Assembly: GCA_033065855.1 (NCBI GenBank)
Contig: JAVXUO010002884.1
Location: 744,001 to 808,000, forward strand
Length of the DNA: 64,000 nt
Reading direction: 5' to 3'
Source: Escallonia rubra
Taxonomy: Eukaryota > Streptophyta > Magnoliopsida > Escalloniales > Escalloniaceae
The notes under the pieces were generated by a model. The model searched no databases. It was not told where the DNA came from and saw nothing but the letters and a program-made list of their open reading frames with translations. The position numbers were made by a program, and so were the translations under genes. Shown here one piece after another: positions 1-12,369 of this stretch; position 1 is the stretch's first letter; every line of letters starts with the position of its first letter.

Positions 1-131
1 AGAAAGTAAAAAGTGGGTAACAATCAGATAATAGAAAATCGGTACTTATCAAGAAAATAGGATAAAACAATTTACACAACCAAACCCAAGCTTCATTTGG
101 TTTCACAAAGTAATAAAAAGTTTTAGATCTT

Positions 132-133
132 GC
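132..133 (-). other. Non-canonical GC splice donor after NPG1 exon 4
   Basis: Exon 4 ends CATGTAGAAG and is followed directly by GCAAGA on the minus strand. Reading through reaches a stop within three codons, and homology (LHTEG in Arabidopsis NPG1) ends at the same glycine. AAG|GCAAG fits the strong consensus of the minor GC-AG intron class. No GT occurs at the correct position. Confidence 0.7.
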
Positions 134-3100
134 CTTCTACATGCAATGTTTCCGCCGAGTACTCTATGAGCGCTCTAGCTTTTCCCAAGCATATCTCCGC
201 ATCATTCCAATGCGATAGGCTGGAGTATAAATTTGCAAGACCATGCCAAACCTCATATTCATTTACTTTATCATCCTCTGTCTGTCATGAAAACAGAAAG
301 CTAAAGATGAATCCAATAGCAATATTTTTGAAATGATGAGATTGAAGAAGTATTCCTCTACAATATCTCAGTTGCTGTAAAATAAGGTTACAAAATCCTA
401 ACCAGAGGTGTGCTTCGAAGAGGTCCATAAGATTTCCTCTGCGCTTGAACCAATGCAAGGAGGTAACGGTATGTTTCGATAGCCTCCGTGTGAAGTGACT
501 GGGAAGTCTTCAGCTTTGCTTTCATCCTGAGCAGTGGACCTTGTTCCCATTTTGCAGTCTCGTCTAAAGCAGCATCAGTCACCACTTGGGCCTCTGAATA
601 TCTTTGCTGAGCAGATAATACCAGAGCAAGCAATCTCCAACCTTTAAGTACAGAGCCTCCTGTTGTATCAATATACCGCCTGGCATAGCGCAAAGCTGCA
701 TTCAAATTCCGATGCTCTGCATATTGAACCCCTAAATCAAAGATCAGATCTGAGTTATCATGCTCCAGAGCAACTGCTGCATCCAATGATTTCAGTGCTT
801 CAGACTGAAGGCGCGACCTCTCGAAGTCTGAAGAAGAAACTTTGGCTTGCTTTCCCAAACAAAGACCTAACATGCGGAGACCAACACCCTTCAAATGTTT
901 ATGTACTCCCTGAGCGTTAATAATTGCCCTCTGTGCATATCCCACTCCCTCAGCTGCAAGAAGGCTATCCTCACTACAAATTTTGGCAGCCAACAGCAAT
1001 GACATTAGGTCATCTGGCTTTTCGTGCTTGTGTAGAGACTTCCGTAGTAGAACCAAGGCAGTTATTTCCTGTCCGGCTCCACTGTAACCAAGTGCCAATG
1101 ATTTCCATCGTTCAACACGTTGAAAAAATCCAGGCATGACCTCTTCAAGTTGCTTTGCTAAAACAGAGGTTTGGCTGCATAGAGATAGAGCAAACGTGAG
1201 GTGCTCTATAACTGAAGGATCCCATTGAGTCTTACCAAGGTAAAATTTTCTCATAAGTATCATGAAAAGTAAAATTGCTTCTTCCAGATTGTTTCTAGGT
1301 ACATATGAACCATCAATTTGAACAGCTAAACTGGGTGGGCTGACCTCCACTCCACTGTACAGCAAAAACACAGCAAAACCTTTCTGAATCCTTGCACAGC
1401 AGTCATTGTCAAGGTTCCATTGACTCAGGAGAGCGCGTCGATAAGCAGACATTGCTTCGGGATAGCAACCAGCCTGCTTCCATAGCTCTGGAAGGAGCTC
1501 AACAGCACGGCTAACTGTATCTTGCAATTTATAATCTACCAACACATCGGGTATGCCATGATAGAATATCTTCTCTACTGCATCAAGCACACTTTTACAC
1601 TCATGAGCAGCCTCTGCAAACATGACAAAAACAAAAGTTTGAAAATTTACCACACAAACTGCCAAAAACATATAATTAACTCTGGTAATGAACTTATACC
1701 AGTTACTTTCCCGAGCTTTTGAAGAGACCTGGCTTTCAAGTATATGGCCTCAAGCACCAGGCTAGCAGCATGCTGTGAGACTGCATGTAATGACTCCGTC
1801 CGAGATCGACCCTTCTTAGAAGGCGGTTTCTCAGCAAGAGAAGGTTGCATCCTCAGTATAGCAGCTTGAAGATCAATACCATCAAAAACGCGAAGAGCAG
1901 CTTCCACATTTCCCCTTTGATATTCCAACCTTCCAAGAAGAGCTCGTGCTTCCTATAAATTGACTTTAATTAAAGTACAAAGCACCACATGTGAAACATA
2001 CCTAAAGTGAAATCAGCAGGGATGGCAGAAAGAAATTTTGTTATTGACGAAGTCGAAGAAAAAAAACAAAGCCTAGACACTTGATGCAAACTATGTACCA
2101 GCAAGAAGTAAATGGTATTCCACGATGAAATTCTTAATTTCTGAAATTATCCAAAACTCGAAGGTCAAGGGATCCTGGACATTGATGCTGAGTGTTTATA
2201 CATCATTTTGGGTCAGGGGTTGGAATGTAATTCCATTTGGGCTCCAATTTGAGTCAGTTATCTCTGCATGTGTTGTGAAATTTTGAAGTGACGTCTACGT
2301 ATGTTGTTGAAGCATAGTTGTTGCTTGTGCTGCATCAGCACCTCTACACTCATACACCAAAACACAAACGCACGCATAGGGGAAAAGGTGTCTTTTATAT
2401 CCAGTTTAATAGTTACTTGATCTTAAGAGACAAAAACCTTTTGATCTCCTCAAGGTGGCCTTAGTTTAGGGCTTATAGGCCCAATCAAACAACGAATGAA
2501 AGCGGATCCTACCATCTCAACTTTAGACATATTGATACCTTTTGCATTCAGAGATATTGATCTTGTCCCGCATTGGCCGGGATACCAGATTTTATCTCTA
2601 AAGCAAGAACTTGCTAGCATTCAAATACTTTGACAGACAACCATGAATGATGTAGTAGTGTCTCCAAATCCTCTTGCAGCTTCCCTATCCTGGTTTATAC
2701 TCATACTTTGCTTGATGCATGGAAGCGATATGGATCTACTGGCACAGCAGCTTTTCTTTTCTAATCTGGCTTTTAACAGCTAGCTCTATTAGTTATCCGT
2801 CCATACTTCTGCCATCGCATGCAGAGAGTTATGCTCTCGACTAGCAGATTTAAGTTGGCATCTAGTTCATTCTGAAAGGTGGTTTGCAGATGCTATAATA
2901 GTTTCTTTACTACGGTTCATCGTAAAGTAGGTAGTAGATTTTCACAATGTGCTTGAATCTGATTGTACAGGTTGGAGCCTGATTATTTAGCTTGGCCCTG
3001 GATATCTGGAGGTTGTTTATAGTAGTTTTGGTTGTGCTCATGAGTTTGGAAAGAAATATAAAGAATCAAGGAGTATCAAATAAGGAAACGATTACAAGTA

Positions 3101-3291
3101 AGTACCTCGAAATTGAGTGATAAACCATCACGCAATGCAGACTCAGCCTCTTCGATATTGCCCTCGTCGAGCTTAGCTTCGACAATGTTAGTGTTGATGC
3201 AAAGCCCATTAGCATAGACCTCACGACCAGCCACCGCGGCAGCCAGGTCATTCTCAAGCTGGCCCCATTCCGCTGATATATTTCCCGACAT
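134..3291 (-). CDS. NPG1: NPG1-type calmodulin-binding TPR protein, 3' end outside window
   Basis: Coding exons on the minus strand read 3291-3106, 1952-1700, 1613-403 and 281-134, about 599 residues, with the remainder beyond base 1. The reading is collinear with Arabidopsis NPG1, an approximately 700-residue tetratricopeptide protein that binds calmodulin and is needed for pollen germination. Diagnostic stretches are the N-terminal EAKLDEGNIEEAESALRDGL, EARALLGRLEYQRGN across the first junction, SQWNLDNDCCARIQKGFAVF in exon 3 and NEYEVWHGLANLYSSLSHWN in exon 4. The start at 3291 is the first ATG after an in-frame stop. Junction 2/3 uses GT at 1699-1698 and rebuilds TEAAHECK. The last visible donor is GC, not GT. 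NPGR1/NPGR2 paralogues are the main alternative, but the N-terminus (YANG..., EAKLDEGNI) fits NPG1 better. Family membership is secure; the pollen role is inferred from Arabidopsis. Confidence 0.93.
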
Positions 3292-4166
3292 CCTTGGATC
3301 ACCACGACCCGCATAAAGACCACCCCATCAACACGTCTCCCCTCCCCGACCTGCAGTTGTTGCACACACATATAAACCAAACCATGGCACTAATTGCTCC
3401 ACACACATCGAAAGAAAACCAGAGATTGAGAATGCTGATTACAGTTTGTCAGACCGATGTCACGTCACGGGTGGTTAAAGAATGGATCGAGTTCGGGACA
3501 TACCAATAGGAAGTTGGACGATCTGGTGCTGCAACAAAATCATACGCTTGATAACCACTAACTTGTTGAGGTGCGTACAGTACAGGGAAAGGAGCAGGTG
3601 GCCGTGATCTTGACGAATGGTGAGGGTCGCCGTTAGATAGGTGGCGGAATGGGGGGATCTGGTCGACGCTGGTGGCGGAATTTGCATCGAGTGCGGAGGA
3701 GCTCAGGTTCGATTTTCTAGCTAGTTTAATGGAATCAGAATGAACCAAGGGCAGTATTGTAACTTAAGCCTTTGTTAAGAATTGGGCTTAGAAATTAGAA
3801 TCCGGATCGGGATATTCCGAACTTACTTTTTAAATTGTCCATCAAGTCAGAGTCAGACAGTCAGTCGATTTCGATATCGATATGAATCAGCCCAAATTTA
3901 TTTCTGAAGTAAACGGGCCAGCCACAGCCGCACTACAATTAGTAAGCCCAGCCCAGCCCTAGAACTCGGTTTCTTCTTCCTCCAATAACCTTCTTCTCCG
4001 TGCCAATTTTCAGTCTCTGCTTCCATGGTGAATGTATGTATTTCGTGGTTTGGTGATTGAGAGCATGTAATCTTGGTGATGGCGGAGGGATGAGCTTCTA
4101 GACTTCTATTCTATTTCGTGGTTTGGTGGTTTAGAAGAGGGGGTGTGACTCTATATTTCCAAAAAG
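3292..4166. promoter_or_regulatory. Shared intergenic region of the divergent NPG1/SDR pair
   Basis: The 875 bp between the two start codons must hold both 5' leaders and both promoters. I see no clear TATA box at a convincing distance on either side. The NPG1 leader side is rich in CA/CT. The short ORFs here (for example 3449-3748 minus) match nothing I recognise. A 17-bp direct repeat, TATTTCGTGGTTTGGTG, occurs at about 4038 and 4111 in the SDR leader. Sharing of regulatory elements is an inference from spacing only. Confidence 0.45.
4025..4093 (+). promoter_or_regulatory. Two short upstream ORFs in the SDR leader
   Basis: An ATG at 4025 opens an 11-codon ORF ending at 4060, and an ATG at 4079 opens a 4-codon ORF (MAEG) ending at 4093. 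Both lie before the SDR start at 4167 if transcription begins upstream of 4025, which is not shown. If present in the mRNA they could lower translation of the main ORF. Confidence 0.3.
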
Positions 4167-7100
4167 ATGGCGGAAATGGGGTTAAAGGCGGCAATCCAAT
4201 TTGCTTGCACAGCGGAGTTCTGGAGGATGGCCGTCCTTTGGACTATGTCTCTTGTGGTCTCCTATTGGCACTTATTCTTCACCCCTAAACCTCAATCATA
4301 TGCTCCTTCTTCTTCCTTCTCATCTACTCGACCAAACTCTCCTGTCATCACGAGGCCCCTCTGTATCATTACCGGCGTAAGTAACCCCCCGCCACTTTGT
4401 TTCCTTCTAATCACAATTTTAAGCGCGTGGGTTTTCATCTGTTTCTCAATTGCAGGCAACATCGGGTTTGGGTGCTGCTGCAGCCTATGCTCTTTCACGG
4501 GAAGGCTTCCACATCGTTCTTGGTGATTTCGCTGTCCCTCTTTTTCGATGAATGAGTTCAATCACATACTTACTTCGTGGTATTTGTTCACCATTATCGT
4601 ATTCATTTTATGATTACCTGTCGTTTGGGCTTGTGCACGTGGGTGCACATTCACATGAAAGGCGCACTGCACTAATCTATTCAACTTCTTCGATAGAAGA
4701 AAACTTATATCTATACACTTAATAGCACGGTGATACATTTCTGCAGAACTTTTATCTTGAGCACAGCCGATGGAACGTACACTTTCAAGTGAAATCCAAT
4801 TAACAACAAGATTTGATAAGGTTTTTTTTTTTTGTGTGTGAAAGTTTTGATGGGATTATGGTTCGTGACACTGAAATACTCAAACCTAGCACGATTGATC
4901 CCTGCTTGATGATGCAATCAGCACTGATAATGTTTCATCATGCTAGGAGCATTTTGTTCATGAGCTGTAATCGTTTCCTTTACTAGTATCAGAGATAACA
5001 AACATCATCCCCCCCCCCCCCCCCTCGCTCCCCTTCCTTCTCCGTGTACACCTCTTTGAGGTGAAGATGCTGAGATGTATACTAAAATGCCCTTTCTTGT
5101 CTGCAGCTGGAAGATCGCCTCATCTGCTCTCAAAGGTGTGTGCCAACAGTTTCTTATTTATGTCCATCCTCTCCTATGCTTTCATTAGTTTTTTTTGGTT
5201 GTGTGACAGGTTATATCTGATATAAGAAGACGAAACAGTGGTGCGCATCTCAAAGCTTTTCAGGTTGACTTGGCATCTTTTGAGTCGATACTGAAGTTCA
5301 AAGGCTCTCTTCAGCAGTGGCTTTTGGATTCAAATTTGCATTCTTCCGTCCAACTTTTGATTAATAATGCTGGAATACTGGCAACATCATGTAGACTTAC
5401 TGCTGAAGGCTATGACCAGTAATAATTTGCACCATGCTTGTCATTTGTTTTATGGGTCAGCTTCTAAGTGATGGCGAAATGACATTACTTGCTATGGCAT
5501 GTGCACATATAGACATGGGCACAAGCCCTGATAGAGGAGGGTTACGATAGTCACATTCCGTGAACATCCACAGAAATTACGTGTAACTACTAGAGCATTC
5601 CTGTTAAGCGATGCAGTGCACCTGCCTCCGAGTGTTACGAAAAATAGCCGAGGAGACATCGTGTTGGCCCCTGAATGCAATGACAAGAGAGCAAGGGTTT
5701 TTGTACCACGGGAATGCCGGCAAAGAAGTTATTTCAGAATCATAGACTTAGTCATTTAGGAGTAAAGTCTATGGAGATAGAAGGAACAAGTTATGTTGTG
5801 GTACACTGGCAAGGTTAGGAATAGGAATTATAGTAAGATAAGAGCCTAAGAAATGAGGTTGTAAATGTTGAGAGGAAAGGTGATAGAATTATATTAATTA
5901 AATTAGTAATAAGGGAGGAGACTATTAATATAATTAAAGCGTACACCCCTTAAGTAGGAGTAGCAGACTCTATCAAGAAGGATTTTTTAGAGGAGATTAA
6001 TAGAATTGTACAATGAATACCCCACGGGGAGAAGAAGTTGTTAATAGGAGATTTGGATGGATGTCAGAAGAGCTAGGGGAGGCTTGACAGCATAATGGAG
6101 GTTTGGTTTTGCAGATAGGAATGATTCAGGAGAGGACATCCTAGATTTGCAATGGCCTTTAATTTGATGAGCCGCTTAATTAGTTTTAGTTGTGGGTCTC
6201 ATTGTAGGATAGATATCTTCCTCACTAAGAGAGGACTGAGCACTGTGTAAAGATAGTAAGGTCAATCCTGGGAAGTTTCTTGCTACACAACATAGGTTGG
6301 TGGTGCTGGACATATATATTAACAGCTGGAATAGGAAGGTGAAAAGTGAGAAACATCTGCGAACTAGGTGGAATTCGAAATCGGAAAGATTAAGCACTTT
6401 TAAGGATGCTTTGATTAAAGGGCAGTGGAAATGGATTAAAATTTTTACTTGTGTTAGGAGAGTTGGGGATTGAGGAGGTCCAAAAGGCAATTAAGGGAGG
6501 GAAATGCTATTAAGGATTGTGCAAGTGCGGGAGTGAGGACCACGTTGAGAAGTATAAGGTGGCCGGAAAGGAAACAAAGAAGTTAGTCAGAGAGGCCAGA
6601 GGTCAGGGTTATGAAATTCTATATCAATGGCTAGGTACAAAAAAGGGTGAAAAGGAATCTACAAGCTAGCTAAGGTAAGAGAAAGGAGAAGCAGAAACTT
6701 GAATCATATAAAGTGCATCAAGGATGAGAATCAAAGGTACTGAAAGAAGATTGTTGGTTAGAGAGAGACGTATATGTTACTTTGATAAACTGTTTAACAG
6801 AGAAGAGAAGGTAATTTTGGAGAATTTGACCGGAGGTTTGTTCATGGAAACTGAAGTGAAGGAAGCTTTGAAAATGATGAAATAGGAATGGCTATTAGGT
6901 CAAATATTCCTTTTAGGTTTGGAGAAGCTTGGGTGGTACAGGCATTGATTGGTTGATCTTGTTTAATAGGATGCTAAATTTTAAAAGAAAAATGCCCCAG
7001 GAGCAGAGGAAAAGCACTTTGATAAGGCACACTATGAAGCTTTGGGAGAGGGTGATTGAACCTCGACTGAGAAGGGAAATTAAAATATCTAGAATCAATT

Positions 7101-10100
7101 TGGTTACGCACTTGGGAGGTCTACTGTGGAAACTATTTTATTTATTAGGCGATTGATTGTGAAATTTAGGGAGAAGAGAAAGGTTCTTCACATGGTCTTT
7201 ATAGATCTGGAAAAAGCAGTTGATAAGGTTCCAAGGAAAGTCATATGGAGGGCTCTAAAAAGGAAAGGAGTGCCTACCAAGTATGTTGATGTGATTAAGG
7301 ATATGTATGACACATCGACTCCTAGTGCAAGTATGTTGATGTGATTAAGGATACGCATGACACAACAACTACTAATGTGAGAACTACTGATGAAATGACT
7401 AGTGAGTTCCCAATTACTATTGGACTTCACCCAGGGTAAGTTTTGATGAGATTAACAAGGATGTTGCTCATAGGATAAAAGTATTGGCTGCAGAGCATGT
7501 TGCGTCTGGTTTGTGGTGTGATCATAAGATTTCTATTAAGTTGAAAGGAAAATTCTATAGGACTGCGGTGAGGTTAGCAATGTTGTACGGTTCAGAAGGT
7601 TGGGCAACTAAGAAATATCAACAAATAAGTGAGTGTAGCCGCAATGTGAATCCTTGGGTGGATGTACAGCCACACAAGGAGGGATACAATAAGAGAGATG
7701 ATATTTGCAGCAGAGGGTGAGGCGGCGCCAATTGAGGAAAAGATGAGGGAGCATTGCTTTGAGATGGTTTGTCACCTATGAAGCACCGGTGCGGCAGTCT
7801 GAGGGAAGCACCAGCACCAGGTGCGCATCGGGTGCATGTCCAAAACTATTTTTTTTTTCAATTTATTTTCTGGATATTGGGTGCAGCTCGGACATGTACC
7901 CAGGGTTTTTTGGCGGAGTAGAAGAAGAAGAAGAAGAAAGAGAACAAGGAGAACAAAAAAGAGAAGAAACAACCTCCGCCGGAGCAGCGAGGGTCTTCCG
8001 GCGAGAGGCGACCAGCGGTGTACGGCAGCAGCAGCGATGGCGCCCCTCCTTGCAGAGCTCTGTCGATGTTGTCTGTTTTGGGTGACGGCTGTGTTATAAC
8101 TTATAAGCTAGGGTTTCTATGAAAGTTTCTGTTTATATGTTTAACTCCCAACTTTATTGACAATCTTTTAAAATAGCCCCACTATTTTTAAAAAATAACG
8201 GAACTTCTACAAACTTTGTCATATTTTGCTATGCACTTTCAATATTTCTAAAGTAGCCCACCAAATTAACAAAATACCTTATTGTTTGTCCAAAATAGCA
8301 TTATTTTTGTTACATATAAATAATATATATTAATAAATATTTGCCGTATCCCCCCGCACCCCTATCCTATTTTTGAAAAAAATGACGTATCCACGTATCC
8401 GCACCAGTATCGCATCCACACCCGCACCGGAATCCGTGCTTCTTAGTTTGTCACATCTTACGTAGGCCTGTAGATGTCCCTGTAACAAGAGTAATTTGTG
8501 CCAAGTTGATGGGGTAAGAATAGGTAGGTGTAGACCGAGGATACTTTGGGGAGAAGTAGTGAGAGAATACTTGATTGCTAGGAATTTATCAAAGAACATT
8601 TGATCTGATAGGGGGAAATGGAACTAGTTTGGGACAAAGGCTTAGATGATGATGATAATTGTTGCTGTTTTCGCAACTAAAAATAGCTCAGTGCAACCAA
8701 ATACTGATTTTTGTAAATAGAAACCTTATTCACTGACTCACTGCCACAGTCTTGCATACTTGGTTTTCTCTGTGTCTATGCACTAGGACGAATATGTTTT
8801 TGTTACATTTATGTGTTCATTGATGTACGTTAAACGTGTTAATGCTGGCGGTCTTTTACTCTCCAGGATGGCTTTCTGATGATGATTCCTATGTAATCCA
8901 GGGTGATGGCAACTAATTACATTGGCGCCTTTTCTCTCATCAAAGTTCTACTGCCACTTCTGGAAAGTAGCCCCATCCCTTCCCGGATTGTGAACATCAC
9001 ATCCTTTACGCATCGTAATGGTGAGACTGTTTCTGAGAATATCTCCTGTGAAGTACATGTATGGCACTTATTGGTGGATTCATTTCGTTTCCTGCCTAAC
9101 TTCCATGATGCTTCAATATGGCAATATTGCTTTGGTCCACTGTTAATCTGATACAGTGCACCAATGGATCCTTGTTGTTCAACTAGTTTGACCCTTCTGT
9201 TCCTCCACACTACCTAGCCTTAGCACTGACAGGGGTTCTAGTGTCCGCTGCTGCAAAAAATGTTTATCACATGGTGAGCTGTTACTTTGACACGTGTCAG
9301 TGTCCTGAGATTCCTGTCTAATAATATGTGGTGTCCCCATCCCAACCAAATATACATCACTTACTCCATTACCTTGATGTGGAAATGAAATGATTTGGAG
9401 TAGTGCAAAAGTGTATTGCTATACTTTTAGGGGTGCTGTATATGAGCACTAATGTTTAATTTCTTTTCTTGCTAGCATCTGGAGTACAGGTTGACAAGGA
9501 AACTGTTTCTGGCGTTCGTTTTTCAAAATTGAAACGTTATCCTGGTGCTCATGTCTACGAGTATTCAAAATGTAAGCCACTTGTCTCATGCCAACATTTG
9601 TTAATTTATCGACTCATTTCCAGCTCACTAATTCCGTCTTCTATTGGCAGTATGCTTATTACTCTTGTCATATGAGCTTCATCGACAATTTGCGCTAGTG
9701 GGAAATTCCGTCTCCATTATGTATGTGTATCGTCTTCGTTGGTGCATATCCTGACAGTAGTTGCTCCTTTAAATTTCTTTGTTGCAATGATCTACAAGTC
9801 CGTACTCGAAAAGGTTGTCACTTGTGATGGATCACTGCTGTACATGCTTCTGTTGTTAGCTGGAAGTATTCCCATGGGATGTAAAGCTAATTATAATATG
9901 GTTCAATACATTTTTGACATAGCCTTGTTGCTTCAACCTCTTGTATTTACTTGCCATTTTGGTGGGTAAATAGATAAACTAAGAGGTATAGTTTGGTGGA
10001 GAGGAGAAAAAAGAGATTTGGTGAGGTTGATGAAATGGTCATATTAGATCATGGACTTGACGTGTGGTGAGGCTTAAATAGCTTAGTGCATCCAAGTTTT

Positions 10101-12369
10101 TTGCTCTGCGGTTCTGTATGTTAATTTGCGTGTAAAAGGCCTTTTCCTTTCATTACCAACCCCGCCCCCCTCCCCTCACTCCGCACCAAGCAAAGACGAA
10201 AAGAACAAGATCAAAAGGCTCAAACTTCTAGGAGGCTGGAAGCTTCTACTTTGAGAGTCTTGTCTTCCTTGATATTCTGGCATTCAGGAACTTTCGTTAG
10301 TCTTGTGTGCCACTATTGTGAAGCAGTGGACTGGTACGCTTAGTTTGACTTTCTAGACTCTACGAAAACATATTAGTTCTAATATCTGAAAGAGCTGAAG
10401 GTTGTTTAGTCACAAAGACAACTTGAACATCACGATTAGTTAACCTATGGAATCTGGTGTTGATTTACCTTATTGTTGGAGGGAGGGCTCTTTCTAGGAC
10501 TTGTGTGAGAAGAAGGTGAGGGAATGAGTAATCAAAAGTAGTATCCAGGTCTCCTTGATTATTTTCCCTAGGATGAGTTGAACCTCTTAGTTGCACAATT
10601 ACTCGCTGTAATAAATGGAATGATGGTAATTGTAGTTTCATGGTATTCTTTATTGTATCCCTTTTCTGATAGGCAATCCTTTTGACAATTATTTTCTTCT
10701 GCCAACTGCTTTTTTTTATTTTTTATTTGTGGACATTCCAACGATGAAGTGCTGTGGATCCTGGAGCTGTGAAAACCAATATCATGCGAGAGGTTCCTTC
10801 ATGTCTCTCCCAGGTTGCTTTTCTTGTCTTGAAGCTTGGGGGTCTTCTGCAGTCGCCTGAAAACGGGGTTTGCTCTGTTCTTGATGCGGCCCTTGCTCCT
10901 CCTGTAAGTTCTTGTTTATCATTGTGATTTTCTGCTTCACGTGAAAGATGAATTATTAATATGTCAAGGATTGATTTTGTATTGAGTGTACTTTACTCAA
11001 ATCTGTCGCCTGACATCTCTAGTGTTTGTCCAAAAAGCATTAGGTTTATGGTGAAGAAGATTGCTGTAGCATTCATTAATTTGAGAAATAGGGTGTATAT
11101 ATCTAAGACATTTTACCTCCAGCTGGTGGATAAGGCATTAGGTAGTCAAAGTCTTAGTTGAAGGAAACTCCCTATACGGTAACGTTTCTCTCTCATAACC
11201 GGACTTAATCCCATCTACCGGATAGAGACGAGACTGTCTGGAAACCAAGCCCTTTGTCGACTCAATCTTTTGCTACCCTGTCTTCTCTCTTGCTCCAAGT
11301 CCTTAAAAGCCTTCTTTCCCATTCACTGTCAACCCGCCTCGAGAGAACAGCTGGTAAACCAACGCTCCCTTCCCCCCCCCCCCCTCTCTCTCTCTCTCAC
11401 ACACCCACACAAAAAAAGGCACAAATTTTGCCAGATCTATATCTCTCATTTCGGTATTAGTGCCTATTAATGTCCCGAGAAGAGCGAAGAGCACCCACTG
11501 AACTATTTCACCTCTATTACTTTCCTAGGACTAGCTCGTAGACGATGTGATGAGTCTACAAAAATTTCAAGCAACCGTTACTTGTGGTATTTTCAAGACG
11601 TGTACACAAGGTAAAGTTTAAGATATTAAGGATATTTATATATCTATTTAGTCAAGCCGCTCCGAACTTTAGATTCTTCTAGGTGCCTTTGCTCCTGCCC
11701 CCGTCCCTGCTCCCGCTCTCGCCACAGCGTCAAGTAACTAATTCAAAACAACAAAATGTTTGAATATCTAAGGTACGATGGGTAGATATAGGAACACTCC
11801 AAACTTATAGTTATCTTGAATGGGGCATTCCAATTCATACAAAGAAAGTTTTGGTGTGAGTAGTTGAAGGTATTAGGCCTGTCAAAAAGGATCCGACCAA
11901 AGAAAAATCCATCTGGGATGAAGAAGATGAATGGATGTCGTTTCCATCTACATTACTAATAGACTCTACTGGACTTGTGTTCTCTTTTTGGCAGTCCATC
12001 TGTTAATATTTTCTGTTGTGATTATGCCGGCTTAGTTTGATAATTTCTATTAATGCCTGCTGATGATGTCTGAAAGCTTACCCAGGAACCTTGTGCGGGC
12101 GGGCAGTTCTTTAGTGAATTTTGTTTATTTGTTTGTAGAAGGGGGGATTGCGAGCAGATTTGCTGATGTCTGAGCTTTAATAGTTTCTCTGTTGATTTCA
12201 GGAAATCTCGGGAGTTTACTTCTTTGGAGGAAAAGGTAGGACAATTAGTTCTTCTGCACTTTCGTACAACACCGAATTATCCCAGAAACTGTGGTCTACT
12301 TCATGTTTTCTTTTTGAAGAATCGATGCGGGCCTCCCAACGCTCCTCCACTAAAGTTGTGGATTCATAG
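4167..12369 (+). CDS. Membrane-anchored short-chain dehydrogenase/reductase (SDR)
   Basis: Nine exons: 4167-4376, 4456-4522, 5107-5135, 5210-5418, 8902-9020, 9476-9571, 9651-9720, 10750-10903, 12202-12369; 373 residues, all junctions in phase. It resembles plant retinol-dehydrogenase/DHRS12-like Rossmann proteins such as Arabidopsis At5g04070. Residues about 18-38 are hydrophobic and probably anchor it in a membrane. The cofactor motif TGATSGLG is at 69-76, NNAG at 154-157, and the likely catalytic Ser206, Tyr239 and Lys243 (YEYSK) are intact. The conserved PG motif occurs in AVDPGAVKTNIMREVP, where the AV is read from exon 8 after the GT donor at 9721. The substrate is unknown; NAD(P)-dependent oxidation or reduction of a lipophilic alcohol or ketone is only the family expectation. 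Intron 4 (3.5 kb) is swollen by a LINE relic carrying a hAT insertion. Introns 7 and 8 (about 1.0 and 1.3 kb) show nothing recognisable. Confidence 0.9.
7280..7379 (+). repeat. 50-bp tandem duplication inside the LINE relic
   Basis: AGTATGTTGATGTGATTAAG starts at 7280 and again at 7330, and the two 50-bp units stay alignable to about 7379 with several differences. Fifty is not a multiple of three, so the duplication shifted the reverse-transcriptase frame. It arose after, or together with, loss of function. Confidence 0.85.
7776..8446. mobile_element. Non-autonomous hAT-like element nested in the LINE
   Basis: The ends are CTATGAAGCAC...GTGCTTCTTAG, inverted repeats matching at 10 of 11 positions. 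They are flanked by TTTGTCAC at 7768-7775 and 8447-8454, an 8-bp target-site duplication (a ninth base, G, also matches). Removing the element and one TSD copy rejoins the LINE frame in the text VCHILRRPVDVP. The interior is GAA- and GC-rich (about 7915-8095), next to AT-rich flanks. No transposase is visible. The 8-bp TSD points to the hAT superfamily. Confidence 0.85.

Larger units (their letters stand above)
5690..8665 (+). mobile_element. Degenerate RTE-clade LINE in SDR intron 4
   Basis: Broken-frame translation follows plant RTE-type LINEs. An endonuclease part covers about 5760-6250 (GDRIILIKLVIREETINII, then LIGDLDG). A linker with KETKK-like text follows. Reverse-transcriptase pieces cover 6930-7430 (HTMKLWERVIEPRLRREI, VFIDLEKAVDKVPRKV, FPITIGLH). 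The C-terminal part covers 7480-7775 and 8447-8600 (LKGKFYRTAVRLAMLYGSEG, PIEEKMREH). It ends near a GATGATGATGAT-like tail at about 8650, typical of RTE elements. There are many stops and frameshifts, internal deletions, and a foreign insertion at 7776-8446. The 5' limit is approximate. It is same-sense with the host gene and certainly non-functional. Confidence 0.85.

Noticed and set aside
3449..3748. Minus-strand ORFs upstream of NPG1
   Set aside because: Two overlapping frames without similarity; probably leader or promoter DNA.
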